NCBI GenBank assembly: GCA_043228905.1 | Contig: JBHGNT010000001.1 | Location: 1,984,001 to 2,048,000, forward strand | Length of the DNA stretch: 64,000 nucleotides | Source: Azolla caroliniana | Taxonomy: Eukaryota; Polypodiophyta | Reading direction: 5' to 3' | In this document: positions 33,585 through 46,855 of the stretch, in pieces | Numbering within the stretch: the first letter of the stretch is position 1 | How the letters are laid out: each line of letters starts with the position of its first letter | The notes under the pieces: generated by a model | The model's database searches: none | Told to the model about the DNA's origin: nothing | The model's input: only the letters and a program-made list of their open reading frames with translations | Made by a program: the position numbers and the translations under genes

Positions 33585-35977
33585 GACTTCTTTTATGCTT
33601 GGATGTGTGACTCATGAGATTTCCCTGTTTGATGTCATTATCTTGTTCGAAATGGATCCATTAGTGTAAAATGGTTCGAATCAACAATATATTTTGAGAT
33701 CCAATGCCTTTGTAAGCATTTGGTTTACATACGAGAAGATTTTGGCTAGTATCATTTAACTTTTTAGATATATGCTATTGGAGTTGAGGTTGGATACTAC
33801 AAAATCCATTCGTTGGATCCTATAGAATGATCGTCTAGGAGAATTAACATTTATAATTATATTTGTTTGAATAAAATCCTTAGTTATTACACTATGTTTT
33901 TATAACATGTCAAAGTCATGTTTATTTTAAGAAACAATGCATTAAATCTCCATAAATTCCAAGCAATTACAAATTATTGGCTACATGAGTTAAACATATT
34001 AGAACATGATAATGCTGAGTTAAACACTTGTGTTTTGTAACGTTTGTTATGGTTGTGGTACAAGTTATTATATTTTGAAGCATAATGTGAAAGCTTAAAA
34101 AACTATGGCCGTATAAGTTGTGCTTCAAGTCTTAGCTAATGGGTTTGATTACTTTTCTATTATAAAAACTTAGATCATGCGTACCGAGTGGCTTTATTCC
34201 TAAACACATGGCTTTACAAACAAACTATTGGAAGTTTTTGCACAATACAAAAAACGAGAGCATCGCCCTTAAATAAACTTAGCGATATTGAAGAATAATG
34301 ACTACCCAAAAGTGGCAATGGTGAAGAATGTTTTATGTATCTTAGCCTTTGAGCTTTACATGCTTCACAAAATCTCTGACCCTCAATACGTATATTCCCG
34401 CCCGTACCTTTTCAAATGGATAAAATATAGTCACCCTCTCTTATCTCGTGAATGTAGACATGTTTGGCGTACCTATATGATATAAGAGGTATTGGAAAAT
34501 TGTCGGGATAGTGAATAAAGAAGCCATTACAAGTTTAAGTTTGGTCATCCACAACCATTTTTCCAATTCATTACATGGATACAATTTTCTAATTGGGTAC
34601 ATGGTAGTGTATGATCAAGAGAGCTTGTTGTGATCACATTAAGCCATAACTTAAGAATCAAATTACCAAATATTACGCCTTTTCATGAGTGAAAAAAACA
34701 CATTAATATTAAAATTATTTTTGTAGTCCATTCAATTCCTTATAAAGAAAACTTCTACGATGACAACCCTAGTATATTTCCTTGATCATATGCGTAATTC
34801 GTTCAAAATATAACGTCTTTTCATTATATAAAATGTGAAGCTCACGAGGATAACTTTGGATTGACATTTTGCAATTGTAAGAAATGTGATGGCAATGATC
34901 ATATACTTCTACGACATTTGAGGATGGCTAGAGGTTCTTGTATTCAAATCTCTATCATACAATCGATCATTGTAAGATATTAATGATATTCCAGATCACA
35001 TTGGTCCCTCGGCTGGGTTTGGAGAATCATTTATGAATATTATAGATTCTTTAGACGCCCAAGATTTAGTCCAAAATTGGTCTAGTTTAATATAGCAAAT
35101 AATTGTCGATCGAGGCAATGCTCTAAAAGCATTTGCAATCCTTGAAATCCTTTTCATCAATATTGGCCTCACTCTAATGTAATGGTTCCATTTCTTCAAT
35201 AGAACCTTAGAAATTCATGTGTTCCACCTAGAGGATCAAGGTTTGTTGTAGATAGTAGTAATCTAGTTCTAACAACTTGTATAGAAACCTTAATAATGAC
35301 TCTTACCTTGGTCATTGGCTTGTGCTAGTATCTGTATGCCAGGCACGAGTTACCTCGTTACAATGGACAAGACTTATGGCCAAAAGGATCATGAATGACA
35401 CCATGATTTCAATCATGAGAACGAGAATACAACCAAAACAACAATTGCAACTACAGGTGACCCACATCGGGAGTACTAGAGGAACGGACGATTGTCGCAA
35501 ATTGGACCGCCCAACGTATCAAGGCAACCAGACTAGATGATAGCATTGTGAAAGATTTTCACCCCTCACTACTAGGGTGTGTACCACAGAGTTAGAACGA
35601 TGGTGTGTGGGCAGGCACGCCCGGAGGGCTAGGTACGGTAGGTACACCTCCACGAGGGCGTGTTCGTGTGTCTCAGCTCAGGCGTTCTCATGAGCACCTT
35701 TTTTCTCAGACCGAAAGAAATGCAGAAGGCAACGAACGAGGTGGAAAAGCTAGAGATTGGTGGTGCGGCCAATCCGATCCAATACTGTTAGCCCTATTCA
35801 TTGTTTCTATTGTCCGGCCAATACTACTACAGTCTACATACTCATAACCATTGGGTTTGGGTTTGGGTTTAAAGCAGCCCATTTGGGGAGGCTTACACAG
35901 TAACCTTTTTTTTTCCTTTTCTTCTTTGTGCCTTTCTCTGTGTTTCTGTCCTGCCTCTGCAGTGCTAGCAAGTAGCT
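33585..35977. other. Intergenic upstream of aldo-keto reductase gene 1
   Basis: No recognisable family; several short reading frames (for example 34288-34485 and 35277-35540) lack motifs. The last roughly 150 bases before 35978 contain GGGTTTGGGTTTGGGTTTAAAG and a pyrimidine-rich leader, and probably hold the gene 1 promoter and 5' untranslated region. Confidence 0.5.
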
Positions 35978-38965
35978 ATGGCGTCTTCCTCCATTCTTCT
36001 GAGTAGCGGCCATCAGATGCCTCTCATCGGCCTCGGCGTGTGGAGAACAGAGCCTCAACTTCTCCACGGTCTCATCTCCCAAGCTGTCCGCCTCGGTTAT
36101 CGCCATTTCGACTGTGCTGGTAAAAATTTAATCTCCTTTCCTAATCTTGTCCCTCCCTTCCTTCTTCCCTTTTGTTTGTTTGTTTTCTTTGTTCTTCTCA
36201 TTCCTTCTTCTTCACGAATTCCCATTAAAAGGTACGATACTGTAAGGGAAGGAACTACCGTGCATGCCACAAAAAATCTTCAACCTTAGTTCCATAATTA
36301 AGCATTGGAAACACAAAGAAACAATGCTAAAAGAAAACGAATTCTCTGTAACATCGATCCAAAAATGAAGAAACAAGGAAACACATTCTCTTTGGAACCA
36401 CAAAGAAACAAGAATAAAAGGGAATTTTGTTCTCTATGAAAAAAATAGAAGTCTATTTAGATCTCTTTGATCGTGTCTCTCATTTTCTTTCAAATGTAAT
36501 ATGTGTCAGACAGTATTATTTCCATGGATATACACAGAAAGGTCATGCATGTGGTTATGTCCATAAAGATGACATTATCTCTGTTTTCTTTTTCAAACAT
36601 GCATAACACATGTGTCAATCTCCATGGATATGGATATTGGGTTGTCTTATGTTTTTTCTGTCCTTCAAACATACATTACAAATGGGTTCATGATGGAAAT
36701 ATGAAATTCACGAACCTTTAATCGATACCTACCTTCCTATTGCTATACATATCTGTATTTGTTCCATTTACTATATTCGATGTTAAGTGTGCCATTGAAG
36801 CGTTCAAGATGCTTACCTGCTATCCAGGTGTAATTGTGATCGCTATTTTTCGAATTGTTTGGAAATCACTGCCAGTATTTCACGAGTTTCGATAGATTAA
36901 CCCAAACGCACATGAATGTTTCAGTAATTTTCACCCATTACATTAGGCTTACACATTTCTATACTTTTTAAGGCATTTACCCATAATGCAAAAGTTTATC
37001 CTTAATTTTTACGCCTCAATTTTGGTGTATTTGACTTAAGGAGTGCGTTGTTTTCTATTTAGCTGATTATGGGAATGAAAAAGAGGTGGGGGATGCTCTT
37101 TCTGAGGTTTTCCGACAGGGCTTAGTTAAAAGAGAGGAGCTTTTCATAACTACAAAGGTTTAGTGTCTTTAATCTATTCTTTGATTACCTTTAAAGAGAA
37201 AATATACCTTATAACTAATACTGAGCAATCAAAAAAATTGTTTATTTTTGTACCATATTTTAGTTATGGAATTCAGATCATGGACATGTTCGTGAAGCTT
37301 GTGAGGACAGTTTGAAAAATCTTCAGCTAGATTACCTGGATTTGTATTTGGTTCACTTTCCAGTTGCCACCAAGCACACAGGTTAATGAGAAGACCAATA
37401 CTTGTTGGTTCCATTATCTCACAGTTTTTGACATCCGAAAAAGAAGAAGAAAATAAACCTTTTTCCCCCATTTCATATTTCAATATAGTTGGTAATTGTT
37501 CCCTTGGTTGAAGGTGTGGGGACAACCAGTAGTGCTTTGGATAGTGAGGGGGTTCTTGATATTGACATTACAATCTCATTGGAAACAACGTGGCATGCAA
37601 TGGAAGATCTAGTTACTGAAGGATTAGCTCGCAGCATCGGGATTAGGTAAACATTACTTCTGTAATTAGATTGTTGAATTTCAGATTTCTCTGCTAGGTT
37701 ACAAGATAATGCATTTGCGATATCACCAGAATCCCTCTGCCCCTAAATTCTAGAAGCTTAAGGGACACTCTGGTAAATACCCAACAATTTTAGAGTATTT
37801 TTTCTGTATGTATTTATTGGGATAGTTGTTTGGCAAATTTCAAAATCTGAGAGGTGTCTTTTGTAATTATACAAATCAAATTTGAAGGTTTTCCAGTCTT
37901 TTCCATGAGCTTGGGCAGTTGAACTTTTTGTGTTGCCAAATTGGTGTACTAAAGTGGTTCATTTTCAAGAAAACAAAGGTTAAGAAAAAAGAAATGCGAT
38001 AAGCTTTAAACCAATCTTTTTTACCTTGTTCTCGAAAACACCAAATATGTAAATGCAGCCCACTCTAGAAAAAATGTTGACTAGATTTATGTAGCGCAAG
38101 ATAGCTCACATACACAACCTCACTTAACACTGTGTCCCCCACTGAATAACTGATTCTTTTTGTTTCTTTTGTGTTTTTTCTTTTATAGCAATTATGACCT
38201 GTTTCTGACTCGAGATTGCTTGGCATACTCAAAGATCAAGCCTGCAGTGAACCAAATCGAGACACATCCTTATTTCCAGAGGGAGTCTTTGGTCAAGTTT
38301 TGTCAGAAGCATGGTGTTGTCGTGACAGCACATACTCCCCTCGGTGGTGGTGCTGCGAACATTGAGTTGTTTGGTTCTGTTTCTGCTCTTGATGACCCTG
38401 TCATCCAGGTACGCGTTTCTGCTAACAAGTGTTTTCTGCCATTTCTGGTTGAACGTTATTCATTCATACACTTTTTATGCTTTTGTGGCATTCTTGATAA
38501 GTTTGCTGTATTAAATCAATCATAAGAGATAATCTCTGACAGCATTTTCCTCCATAAAGGAGTATTCATGGATACATAATGATATGATGGATTTCAGCTT
38601 GCCTGATTATTCTTCTAATGCAGTGTCAAAAATGTACAACTTGCCCGTATTGCATTTTATGTACATCATTCTGTCCTCCCAGATTTAACTCCAATACTTC
38701 ATTAACGATGCTTTTTCTGCACATGGATTTATAGAATTTGGCAAAGAAATATGGTCGAACAGCCGCACAGATCATCCTTCGATGGGGCATTCAAAGAAAA
38801 ACAGTTGTGATACCAAAGTCGAGCCGAATTGAAAGGCTTGAGGAAAACATAAAAATCTTTGATTTTGAGTTATCAAGTGAAGATATGGAGGTCATCAAAC
38901 ATGTGGATAAGAATTATCGTACGAATCAACCTGCCAAATTCTGGGGCGTCAATTTATTTGCATGA
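35978..38965 (+). CDS. NADP-dependent sorbitol/mannose-6-phosphate reductase-type aldo-keto reductase, gene 1
   Basis: A cytosolic NADPH-dependent reductase of the family that converts sugar phosphates such as glucose-6-P or mannose-6-P to polyol phosphates. Exons: 35978-36119, 37063-37157, 37264-37381, 37514-37646, 38189-38408, 38735-38965. All junctions are GT-AG and in phase; 312 residues, the normal length. The aldo-keto reductase tetrad is complete: D45 and Y50 (HFDCAADYGNE), K79 (LFITTK) and H110 ([14 protein letters not shown]). [25 protein letters not shown] and [17 protein letters not shown] blocks, and the cofactor-binding [13 protein letters not shown] near the C-terminus, are typical of this subfamily. 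First of three tandem copies. Substrate (sorbitol-6-P, mannose-6-P or other) cannot be decided from sequence. Confidence 0.94.
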
Positions 38966-39053
38966 ACGAATAATTTCCTCTTCTCGTAGACTCTCTAGGA
39001 ATAATCTTCTTTTTGTCATAGAAGATGCTTTTCTTTTGTCTACCTTTTTATAA

Positions 39054-41082
39054 AGAATTTGACAAACTTAGTTTAATGATGCCATGTTTGATTGTCCGCT
39101 TGATTTTCTTTCCAAATTTGCTTTTTAGGTTAAGAGTCTTTGATGTGAATGATGGTTTGAAATGGTCTTAGATGTTGAAACCCGTACATAGCAAGAATCA
39201 TTGTGAGTTCTAGTAATTCATTGATAGTAGAGCATGGCATACAGATCTTACGAGCTTACGAGGATGCTATTCGTGTCAAATGCTCTAACACAGAAACACT
39301 GCTATGAGACAGGAGGTATCTTCTTTCAACAGATCCATTACTTGTTGAACTTTCTTTGTTTTTCTACAGTCTGAGAGTAGCATAAAATGTATGTTGGCAT
39401 GGAATGCACTATGAGCAATTCTCCCCATGAAGGTCGAACTTCTGACAAACGAGCTCTTAAACTTATATTATTGTTGCAAGTGCTATGATGGAGTTCAGAT
39501 GGCGATTGATTGGCTCTTTGAGAGAGGTCAACTTGGTGGTGATTACACCACATGATATCTATGAATCTGTGAACCAGAGATGGTATGAAGATGAATCTTT
39601 GGCACTTTGAAAATCTTCTTAATTTTGATGGGATGGTAGCTATGGATACTCCTTGATATGTACCCATAGTAACAAGAGGACATGGATTCCTTGATATGTT
39701 TGAATCTACCCACTGCAATATGATGGAAAGTAAAACTTCTTTGAAGTCCTACTGTTTATAAAATGAGATGAGTCCCTTCATTCGACCAAATCCTAATGTT
39801 CCTCCATGTTATTAATGTGAATTATTGAAAGGACATGGTTATTCTCTTGGAATATACGACCATTGACAATGGAATGGGCCTGGGTTAGCAAATATGCCGA
39901 TAGAAGAAGAGGACTGTTTACAACTGACTGAGAAGTGGATGACCAAGATGCAAATGAGCAATGAGCGGATCATTGTTGTAGAATACTTTTTTGAAATGAT
40001 AAATACTTGTCAAATACGTAGAATACGCCAAACTTTCAAATACGTAATTAGAAAAATGGCAGTTCTAAAATGTAGAATACTTCAGAGTATTCTAAAATAT
40101 ATTTTAAACGTGGAATACACATTTTTTAACGACTATGGAGTTGATAATAAGAGAGTAGATGCTGATTCAACTATGACTACCACAACTTCACTAGTGGATT
40201 TGCAAGTTTGAGAAAACAATGCTAGAAAGCAAACATCAAGAAAATTACTAAAGACGTTGAATTGAAGATTGGTGATACCACATGAGGGCATTGAGGGGAA
40301 TAGTTGAGGTTAAAATCGACAAAGAGGAAGTTTAAGAAATAAAAGAAGGATTGAATGATATTGATGAGTAAAGCAAAAAATCTAATTTATTTTTGATTGT
40401 TGATAAAAATATGCATGTAAGGTTCATGCCGTTAAAGAAAGTCATAGAGGTTTCCCAACAAGCAATTGAACTCAAAGAATCTAATTTTCATTCAATCATT
40501 CACGTAGTATGCAAGAGAAGATTCATGCCATTGAAGAATAAGGCATTGAGGTGTCTAAACAAACCAAGGAGGAGACCGATGAGAAGGACAATAAAACCAA
40601 AGACACAATAGAGAATTGTGAAGAATCTGGTAAGTATTAGGCTAACGGAATGTCCAAGATAGCAAAAGAGAAGGTGACGAAGCCACCTTACCTTGGAAGT
40701 GGTTGTGGATGTAAATTCCAAGAAGATGCAAGCGTGGAAGAGAAAAAGGTTTCTAGATCCGTATGACATGTAAAAATATTGATACATCTTCTCATACGAG
40801 GCTATTGAGAAGATGGAAAATTTATCCCAAGATATCGATGAACCAACCGAGGAGGAATCAATCTATTGCATATAGATACCCTAACCCATGATAGATATAT
40901 TGCATTATGTGAGGAGGTTAGGCCAATGAAGGAAATTGACAAAAGGGGAATAAAGAGGAAGGGTAAGAAAAACACAAGCACTATCATTGTAGGAGGAAGT
41001 TTAAAAACTAGTTGACCAATACATTCAACAATGTGGAAGATGTGTTAGACCAAATATAAAAAAAAGGAACCTAGTTGGTAGC
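39054..41082. other. Spacer between aldo-keto reductase genes 1 and 2, first part
   Basis: Bases 39054-39233 are gene 1 3' flank, nearly identical to 45872-46048 after gene 2. The rest has no firm gene. Around 39780-39900 a degenerate plus-strand frame has a C-X-X-C ... GH spacing that hints at a retrotransposon gag zinc knuckle, but a stop interrupts it and the assignment is weak. A hAT-like element copy is inside. Confidence 0.45.
39971..40137. mobile_element. hAT-like miniature element, copy 2
   Basis: Same ends as copy 1 (CATTGTTGTAGAATAC at left, TTTTTTAACGACTATG at right) and matching internal blocks such as GATAAATACTTGT and ACTTCAGAGTATTCTAAAA. Flanking octamers GAGCGGAT (39963-39970) and GAGTTGAT (40138-40145) match at 6 of 8 positions, read as a decayed target duplication. 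It is an internally shortened form (167 bp against 384). Confidence 0.75.
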
Positions 41083-41292
41083 ACATGAAGATGAGATAAT
41101 CCAATTTGCCATGATATAATTTGCATACCAATGCAAACCAAATTTGATACAAGTTGTTTGTCTGGGTAATTTCATTCTTCACTGAGGGAGTCAACTCCTT
41201 AGAATTGCTAGAAAGACATTGGATTTGGGCAATCTCTCTTCAAAGTTGGCACATACTAGAGAATGTTTGGGTTTGTTGGTAGATGTTGTGTC

Positions 41293-41770
41293 ACCTATTG
41301 CATACGTTGTGAACTAGCTTTAAATAAAGCAGTCTTATTGGTTTGTAAAGTGTCAAATAAGGGAGGCTATAGGACTAGGATTTAAGTCAAAATGAAAACC
41401 TTTGCAAATGTTACCTATTACACACGTTGTAAACTAGCTCTAAATCAATCAGTCTTATTGGTTGCAAAATTGTCGAATAAGGGAGAGACTATAGGACTAG
41501 GATTTAAGTCAAAATGAAAACATTTGGTAATGTTACATGTTACACACGTTGTGAACTAGCTTTAAATCAAGCATTCTTATTGGTTGCAAAAGTGTCGAAT
41601 AAGGGAGACTATAGGACGAGGATTTAAATCAAAATGAAAAGCAAATGTTACCTATTACACATTGTGAACTAGCTTTAAGTGAAGCAGTCTTATTGGTTGC
41701 AAAAGTGTTGAAAAAGGGAGGATGTAGGACTAAGAGCTAAGTCAAAATGAAAACGTTTGCAAATGTATAA
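41293..41770. repeat. Four-unit ~120-bp minisatellite
   Basis: ACCTATT-CA-ACGTTGTGAACTAGC starts at 41293, 41413, 41535 (variant) and 41650. Each unit continues with TCTTATTGGTT, AATAAGGGAG and GGATTTAAGTCAAAATGAAAA. The same array recurs at 46253-46640. Confidence 0.9.
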
Positions 41771-42025
41771 TTTATGGAGTATTTCAGTCAAATTTCACAA
41801 AGGAGGCTATAGGGCTAGTGTTCAAAGCAAATTTGAAACATTTCTAAATATGTATGTTGCCTTCATGAGTTCTTGTTGGGCCATCGACACATTGATTAAT
41901 CGGTCTCCTTACGGTTCTAGCTTCCAATCTTGTACACGGGTGTGCCTTTTTCTTTGTCTATTCACAACAAAAGTTAACCTGAGTGTGTCTTTTTTATTCA
42001 TGGCTGTTAGCGGTTTTGGTTAGGA

Positions 42026-42255
42026 CATCACGACAAGGGCCTCGTGCTTGGAACAAAGGATTCACTGCGCGATTCTTTTTTCATTTGGAGGAACTATAAA
42101 CATCACGGCGAGAGCCTCGTGCTTGGAACAAAGGATTCACTGCGCGATTCTTTTTTCATTTGGAGGAACTATAAACATCACGGCGAGGGCCTTGTGTTTG
42201 GAACAAAGGATTTTCTACGCCACTCTTTTTTTGTTTGGAGGAATTATATGGAAAA
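42026..42255. repeat. Three-unit 75-bp minisatellite
   Basis: CATCACG(A/G)C(A/G)AGGGCCTCGTG-type units start at 42026, 42101 and 42176, each with CTTGGAACAAAGGATT and TTTGGAGGAACTATAAA. The first two are almost identical. Apparent reading frames in two phases arise from the repeat. Confidence 0.9.
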
Positions 42256-42384
42256 GGTGTGGGGGCCACCACATCAATGACATCTCTCTCCTACCGCAGT
42301 TTTAGGTTTTGGGGGTCTCTAGAATCGCATGAGAATCAAGCAAAAAGATCCCAAAGATGAATAAAACCAAAATTTTGTGTTTTA

Positions 42385-42870
42385 GTTTGGATGCAAGATA
42401 TGGAAAAATGGTTTGGATGATGGGGATGCAACACACTTGCTTCATGATACATCACTAGAGTCCTGTGTAAACGAGGCCTTTTTGCAATGCCAATGTATCA
42501 TGACATGAGAAAAATGTGGGGGCTACCACTTTACACATTAGTTATACTACACATGTTGCACCAAACAACAAAACCATATGCTTTGCCAAACGGGAAAACC
42601 GTTCATATCGGTACATGTCAAAAAGCCTATCATGTTGTCTGCCATCCGAACCATTGCTTCCATGTGACTTAGCTCACATGCATTGGGGCACAAGTGATGA
42701 GGGTGGTCGGCTATGCACATAGTATCGCACTTTAATACAATACTATGTGCCTTTTGATCATATGGGGACTATGCTTTCCATACATCGTCGACCAAACCCA
42801 ATCCTTGCAAGAATTTCGCTCACAGTGTCACAATGTGCACTTTCGATTGAACAACGCAGGCCGCCACTAT
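42385..42870 (+). repeat. Dispersed ~500-bp repeat, copy upstream of gene 2
   Basis: Begins near ATGCAAGATATGGAAAAATGG and runs through GATGCAACACACTTG, CATGTTGCACCAAAC, CTTCCATGTGACTTAGCTCACA and GACCAAACCCAATCCTTG. It matches 46927-47455 closely and 59775-60292 more distantly. It ends about 240 bases before the gene 2 start codon. No coding potential or terminal repeats seen; a non-autonomous mobile element is inferred. Confidence 0.8.
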
Positions 42871-43106
42871 CTGCAAAGACAATAATAATAGAATCTATGT
42901 CTCCTTTTGCTTCTTCTTTTTCTGCCTTTGCTTTTCCCCTGGTCACACACATTCTATGAGATCTTTCTCGGTCTCTCACCCTTTTGCTTTTGCTTTTGCT
43001 TTTGCTTTTCCGTTGGCCACATCAATCATCTTTCTCTGTCTCTCATCACCCCTCTTCTTCCCTTTCTTCTTCTCTGTGCTCTGTTTCTGCTTGCCTCTCA
43101 TTAGCC

Positions 43107-45783
43107 ATGGCATCCCACTCATCCATTCTTCTCAGTAGCGGCTACAAGATGCCTATCATCGGCCTTGGCTTGTGGAGGGCGGATCCACAAATCCTCCGCA
43201 CTCTCATCTGCCATTCCATTCTCCTAGGTTATCGCCATTTTGACTGTGCTGGTAAAACTCAATTCTCTTTCAAATGCATAATGCCAATATGTGTTCACAG
43301 TATTATTTCCATGCATATGCATACCAATTTTCATTTATGCGGCTATGAAGATCATGGTATCTCCGTATTTTGTTTTCTTTTTCAATGTCCATCTCCATGG
43401 CTATGGACATCACTTTGTCTCTATTTTTTCTCTCTTTATAAAAACGTACATAACAAATATTGTGTCCAAAATACACATATGAATTTTACAAACCTTTAAT
43501 GGATACCAATCCTCCTAGTGCTGTTTTTGTATTTGATACATTTGGTATTTCAATGTTTAAGTGTGCCATCGAAAGCTACATTGAAGATGCTTGCTTCCTA
43601 TCCAGACATAACGGTGGTGAATCGTGATTGCCATTTTTCAAACTTTTATGGAAATTACTGCCCGTATCTCACGTATTTTGAAATATTCCGGCAAATACTC
43701 ATGAATGTTTCAGTAATATTCACTCAATCCAAGTCAGAATGTAATGCAAATAAGAATGTTATATTAGCGTGATCACACATTTCTATATTTGCAAACGGAT
43801 TCACCATAATCTGAAATTTTGTCCTTAATTTATACACCTCAGCTTTGTGTAATTGACTGAAAGCATGTTTTTTGTTTTCTCTTTAGCTCATTATAAGAAT
43901 GAAAATGAGGCCGGGGACGCTCTCTCTGACGTTTTGCGACAGGGCTTAGTCAAAAGAGAGGAGCTTTTCATAACCACCAAGGTGAGTGAGTATCTTCGAC
44001 GTATTATTCAGACATCTTTAAAGCTGAGAGAATATAGCTTATGACGAATACTGAACAATCAAAACAATTGTTCTGTTTTTATGCCATATCTTAGTTATGG
44101 AATTCAGATCATGGAAATGTTCGTGAAGCTTGCCTCGACAGTTTGAAAAAACTTAAGCTAGATTACCTGGATTTGTATTTGGTTCACTTTCCAGTTGCCA
44201 CTAAGCACACAGGTTAAAGATAAAACTAAGACTGGTTGGTTCGTTTTATCTGACAGTTTGTGACATTAGAAAAGCAAGAAGAAAATAACCTCTCTTTTTG
44301 TTTTTACTCTTTCCTTTTTCTAAGAGAATTGGTAATTGTTATCTTGGTTGAAGGTGTGGGGACAACAAGGAGTGCTATGGATAGTGAGGGGGTTCTTGAT
44401 ATTGACATGACAATCTCATTGGAAACAACGTGGCATGCAATGGAAGATCTAGTTACTGAAGGATTAGCTCGCAGCATCGGGATTAGGTAAACATTACTTC
44501 TGTAATTAGATTGTTGAATTTCAGATTTCTCTGCTAGGTTGCAAGATAATGCATTTGCGATATCACCAGAATCCCTCTGCCCCTAAATTCTAGAAGCTTA
44601 AGGGACACGCTCTGGTAAATACCCAACAAGTTTAGAGTATTTTTTCTGTATGAATTTATTGGGATAGTTGTTTGGCAAATTTCAAAATCTGAGAGGTGTC
44701 TTTTGTAATTATACAAATCAAATTCGAAGGTTTTCCACAGCCTTTTCCATGAGCTTGGGCAGTTGAACTTTCTGTGTTGCCAAATTGGTGTACTAAAAGT
44801 GGTTCATTTTCAAGCAAACAAAGGTTAAGAAAAAAGAAATGTGATAACCCTAAACCCTAAACCCTTGTTCTCTAAATACACCAAATATGTAAATGCAGCC
44901 CACTCTAGAAAAAATGCTGACTAGATTTATGTAGCGCAAGATAGCTCACCTACACAACCTCACGTAACTGATTCTTTTTGTTTCTTTTGTGTTTTTTCTT
45001 TTATAGCAATTATGACCTGTGTCTGACTCGAGATTGCTTGGCATACTCAAAGATCAAGCCTGCAGTGAACCAAATCGAGACACATCCTTATTTCCAGAGG
45101 GAGTCGTTGGTCAAGTTTTGTCAGAAGCATGGTGTTGTTGTGACAGCACATACTCCCCTTGGTGGTGGTGCTGCGAACATTGAGTTGTTTGGTTCTGTTT
45201 CTGCTCTTGATGACCCTGTCATCCAGGTACGCGTTTCTGCTAACAAGTCTTTTCTGCCATTTCTGGTTGAACGTTATTCATTCATACACTTTTTATGCTT
45301 TTGTGGCATTCTTGATAAGTTTGCTGTATTAAATCAATCATAAAAGATAACCTCCGACAGCATTTTCCTCCACAAAGGAGTATTCATGGATACCTAATGA
45401 TATGATGGATTTCAGCTTGCCCGATTATTCTTCTAATGCAGTGTCCAAAATGTACAACTTGCCTGTATTGCATTTTATGTACATCTTTCTGTCTTCCCAG
45501 ATTTAACTCCAATACTTCATTAACGATGCTTTTTTTGCACATGGATTTATAGAATTTGGCAAAGAAATATGGTCGAACAGCCGCACAGATCATCCTTCGA
45601 TGGGGCATTCAAAGAAAAACGGTTGTGATACCAAAGTCGAGCCGAATTGAAAGGCTTGAGGAAAACATAAAAATCTTTGATTTTGAGTTATCAAGTGAAG
45701 ATATGGAGGTCATCAAACATGTGGATAAGAATTATCGTACAAATCAACCTGCCAAATTCTGGGGCGTCAATTTATTTGCATGA
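43107..45783 (+). CDS. NADP-dependent sorbitol/mannose-6-phosphate reductase-type aldo-keto reductase, gene 2
   Basis: Same family and reaction class as gene 1. Exons: 43107-43251, 43887-43981, 44095-44212, 44354-44486, 45007-45226, 45553-45783. GT-AG throughout, in phase, 313 residues. The tetrad is retained: D46, Y51, K80 and H111; the residue before the Tyr is His (AHYKNE) rather than Asp as in gene 1. It starts [16 protein letters not shown]. Exons 1-3 and their introns differ clearly from gene 1 but resemble gene 3; exons 4-6, introns 4-5 and the 3' flank are almost identical to gene 1. The upstream region is a dispersed repeat plus a (TTTTGC)n-rich leader, so its promoter is unlike that of gene 1. 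Intact and probably functional. Confidence 0.94.
44848..44864 (+). repeat. Short CCCTAAA telomere-type tract in gene 2 intron 4
   Basis: CCCTAAACCCTAAACCC is the canonical plant telomere heptamer, 2.4 copies. The otherwise near-identical gene 1 intron lacks it at the corresponding place. Confidence 0.7.
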
Positions 45784-46252
45784 ACGAATAATTTCCTCTT
45801 CTCGTAGACTCTCTAGGAATAATCTTCTTTTTGTCATAGAAGATGCTTTTCTTTTGTCTACCTTTTTATAAAGAATTTGACAAACTTAGTTTAATGATGC
45901 CATGTTCGATCGTCCGCTTGATTTTCTTTCCAAATTTGCATTTTAGGTTAAGAGTCTTTGATGTGAATGATGCTTTGAAATGTTCTTAGATGTTGAAACC
46001 CGTACATAGCAAGAATCATTGTGAGTTCTAGTAATTCATTGATAGTAGCACATGAAGATGAGATAATCCAATTTGCCATGATATAACTTGCATACCAATG
46101 CAAACCAAATGTGATACTTGTCTAGGTAATTTCATTCTTCACGGAGGGAGTCAACTCCTTAGAAATGCTAGAAAGACATTGGATTTGGGCAATCTCTCTT
46201 CAAAGTTGGCACATACTAGAGAATGTTTGGGTTTTTTGGCAAATGTTGTGTC

Positions 46253-46640
46253 ACCTATTGCATACGTTGTGAACTAGCTTTAAATCAAGTAGTCTTATTG
46301 GTTGCAAAAATGTCGAATAAGGGAGGCTATAGGACTAGGATTTAAGTAAAAAATGAAAACATTTGCAAATGTTACCTATTATAGACGTTGTGAACTAGCT
46401 TTAAATCAAGTTGTCTTATTGGTTGCAAAATTGTTGAATAAGGGAGACCATAGGACTAGGATTTAAGTCAAAATGAAAACATTTGCAAATGTTACTTGTT
46501 ACACACATTGTGAACTAGCTTTAAATCAAGCATTCTTATTGGTTGCGAAAGTGTCGAATAAGGGAGACTATAGGACAAGGATTTAAGTCAAAATGAAAAC
46601 ATTTGCAAATGTTACCTATGACACATTGTGAACTAGCTTT
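46253..46640. repeat. Four-unit 120-bp minisatellite, second array
   Basis: Units at 46253, 46374, 46494 and 46614 (last one truncated), homologous unit by unit to 41293-41770. Confidence 0.9.
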
Positions 46641-46809
46641 AACCTCGTGCTTGGAACAAAGGATTCGTTGCACAATTCTTTTTTTGTTTGGAGGAACTAT
46701 AAACATCACAACGAGGGCCTCATGTTTGGAACAAAGGATTTGTTGCGCAACTCTTTTTTTTGTTTGGAGGAACTATATTGAAAAGGTGTGGGGGCCACCA
46801 CATTAATGA

Positions 46810-46811
<2 letters not shown>

Positions 46812-46855
<44 letters not shown>

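Noticed and set aside
39780-39900. Retrotransposon gag zinc knuckle between reductase genes 1 and 2
   Set aside because: Only partial cysteine spacing is visible, a stop interrupts it, and no pol motif or LTR is nearby.
42044-42305. Repeat-containing plus-strand frames in two phases
   Set aside because: Both frames are open only because the 75-bp minisatellite is a multiple of three; no gene context.
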